From: an uncultured Deferribacterales bacterium
GTDB lineage: Bacteria > Chrysiogenota > Deferribacteres > Deferribacterales > Mucispirillaceae
DNA: 64,000 bases
Direction of reading: 5' to 3'
Assembly: GCA_947853665.1 (NCBI GenBank)
Contig: CANTXF010000025.1
Span: 1 to 64,000 of the forward strand
Shown here: one piece after another, positions 63,818 to 64,000 of the stretch
Numbering within the stretch: the stretch's first letter is position 1
How the letters are laid out: the number at the start of each line of letters is the position of its first letter
Made by a program: the position numbers and the translations under genes
The notes under the pieces: model-generated
Database searches by the model: none
Told to the model about the DNA's origin: nothing
Seen by the model: only the letters and a program-made list of their open reading frames with translations

Positions 63818-64000
63818 CGCTTGGTCCCTCTTTACAGTCTTTCAGATTTATTTTTTGCTGTTGCATACGGCTTATATTAAACAGGACGCCGATTTCCCGC
63901 CGATACCCGCGGGATTTTATTAAAAACTAGCTCATAAAGTTTTAAAAATCAACAAGAAGTTGCCGCGGGAAAAGTTATTGACATATGCCCGTAAAAGGAT

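Overview
The window reads as chromosome of a diderm (Gram-negative) bacterium with roughly balanced GC, dense gene packing and strong use of overlapping start/stop codons. A predicted lipid A 3'-O-deacylase implies LPS. Two c-type cytochrome genes, a molybdenum-cofactor gene pair and late cobalamin synthesis suggest an anaerobic or facultatively respiring lifestyle. The phylum cannot be fixed from sequence alone. A Deferribacterota-like or other deep-branching diderm anaerobe is only a guess.

Layout. 1-2.7 kb: tail of a haem-c protein, a PAS-LuxR regulator with a G9 tract, tRNA-Thr(CGU), a DUF2141 protein and a small membrane/zinc-ribbon protein. 2.7-5.9 kb: Kef-type antiporter, a dispersed repeat and an LpxR-like enzyme. 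6.3-14.7 kb: late cobalamin pathway, cbiA-cobU-cobS-cobU2-cobC-cbiB-cobD-cbiP-cobT, almost all translationally coupled. 14.8-16.3 kb: nhaC.

16.4-33.6 kb is the nitrogen core. gltB, gltD, dapF, dapL and a NifA/NtrC-class sigma-54 activator run leftward. glnN (type III glutamine synthetase), carA, carB and pfkA run rightward. The divergent gltB/glnN intergenic region carries a sigma-54 promoter-like sequence facing each way, with near-identical AT-rich dyads between them, so ammonium assimilation probably answers to sigma-54 and perhaps to the activator encoded in the same operon. 33.7-41.1 kb: PEBP lipoprotein, HxlR regulator, heterodimeric ABC exporter, a B12-binding radical SAM protein and a cytoplasmic asparaginase.

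41.2-47.1 kb: a metal/molybdopterin neighbourhood (DUF364, FmdE-like, solute-binding protein, two GNATs, moeA, mobA). 47.3-52.4 kb: an unrecognised HTH/zinc-ribbon protein, meso-DAP dehydrogenase, a lone OppF-type ATPase, cysS and an unknown protein. 52.7-58.7 kb: gdhA, nhaB, panD, a TauE-like permease and putP. 58.7-59.5 kb is gene-poor and holds three short palindromic repeats. 59.5-63.8 kb: triheme cytochrome c, a YrdC-family gene, purE, purD and purH.

The most unusual structure is a family of about 250-bp intergenic elements (4.45, 44.93 and 51.35 kb). In one copy the central ~175 bp, bounded by inverted repeats, lies in the opposite orientation relative to conserved flanks, which suggests an invertible core.
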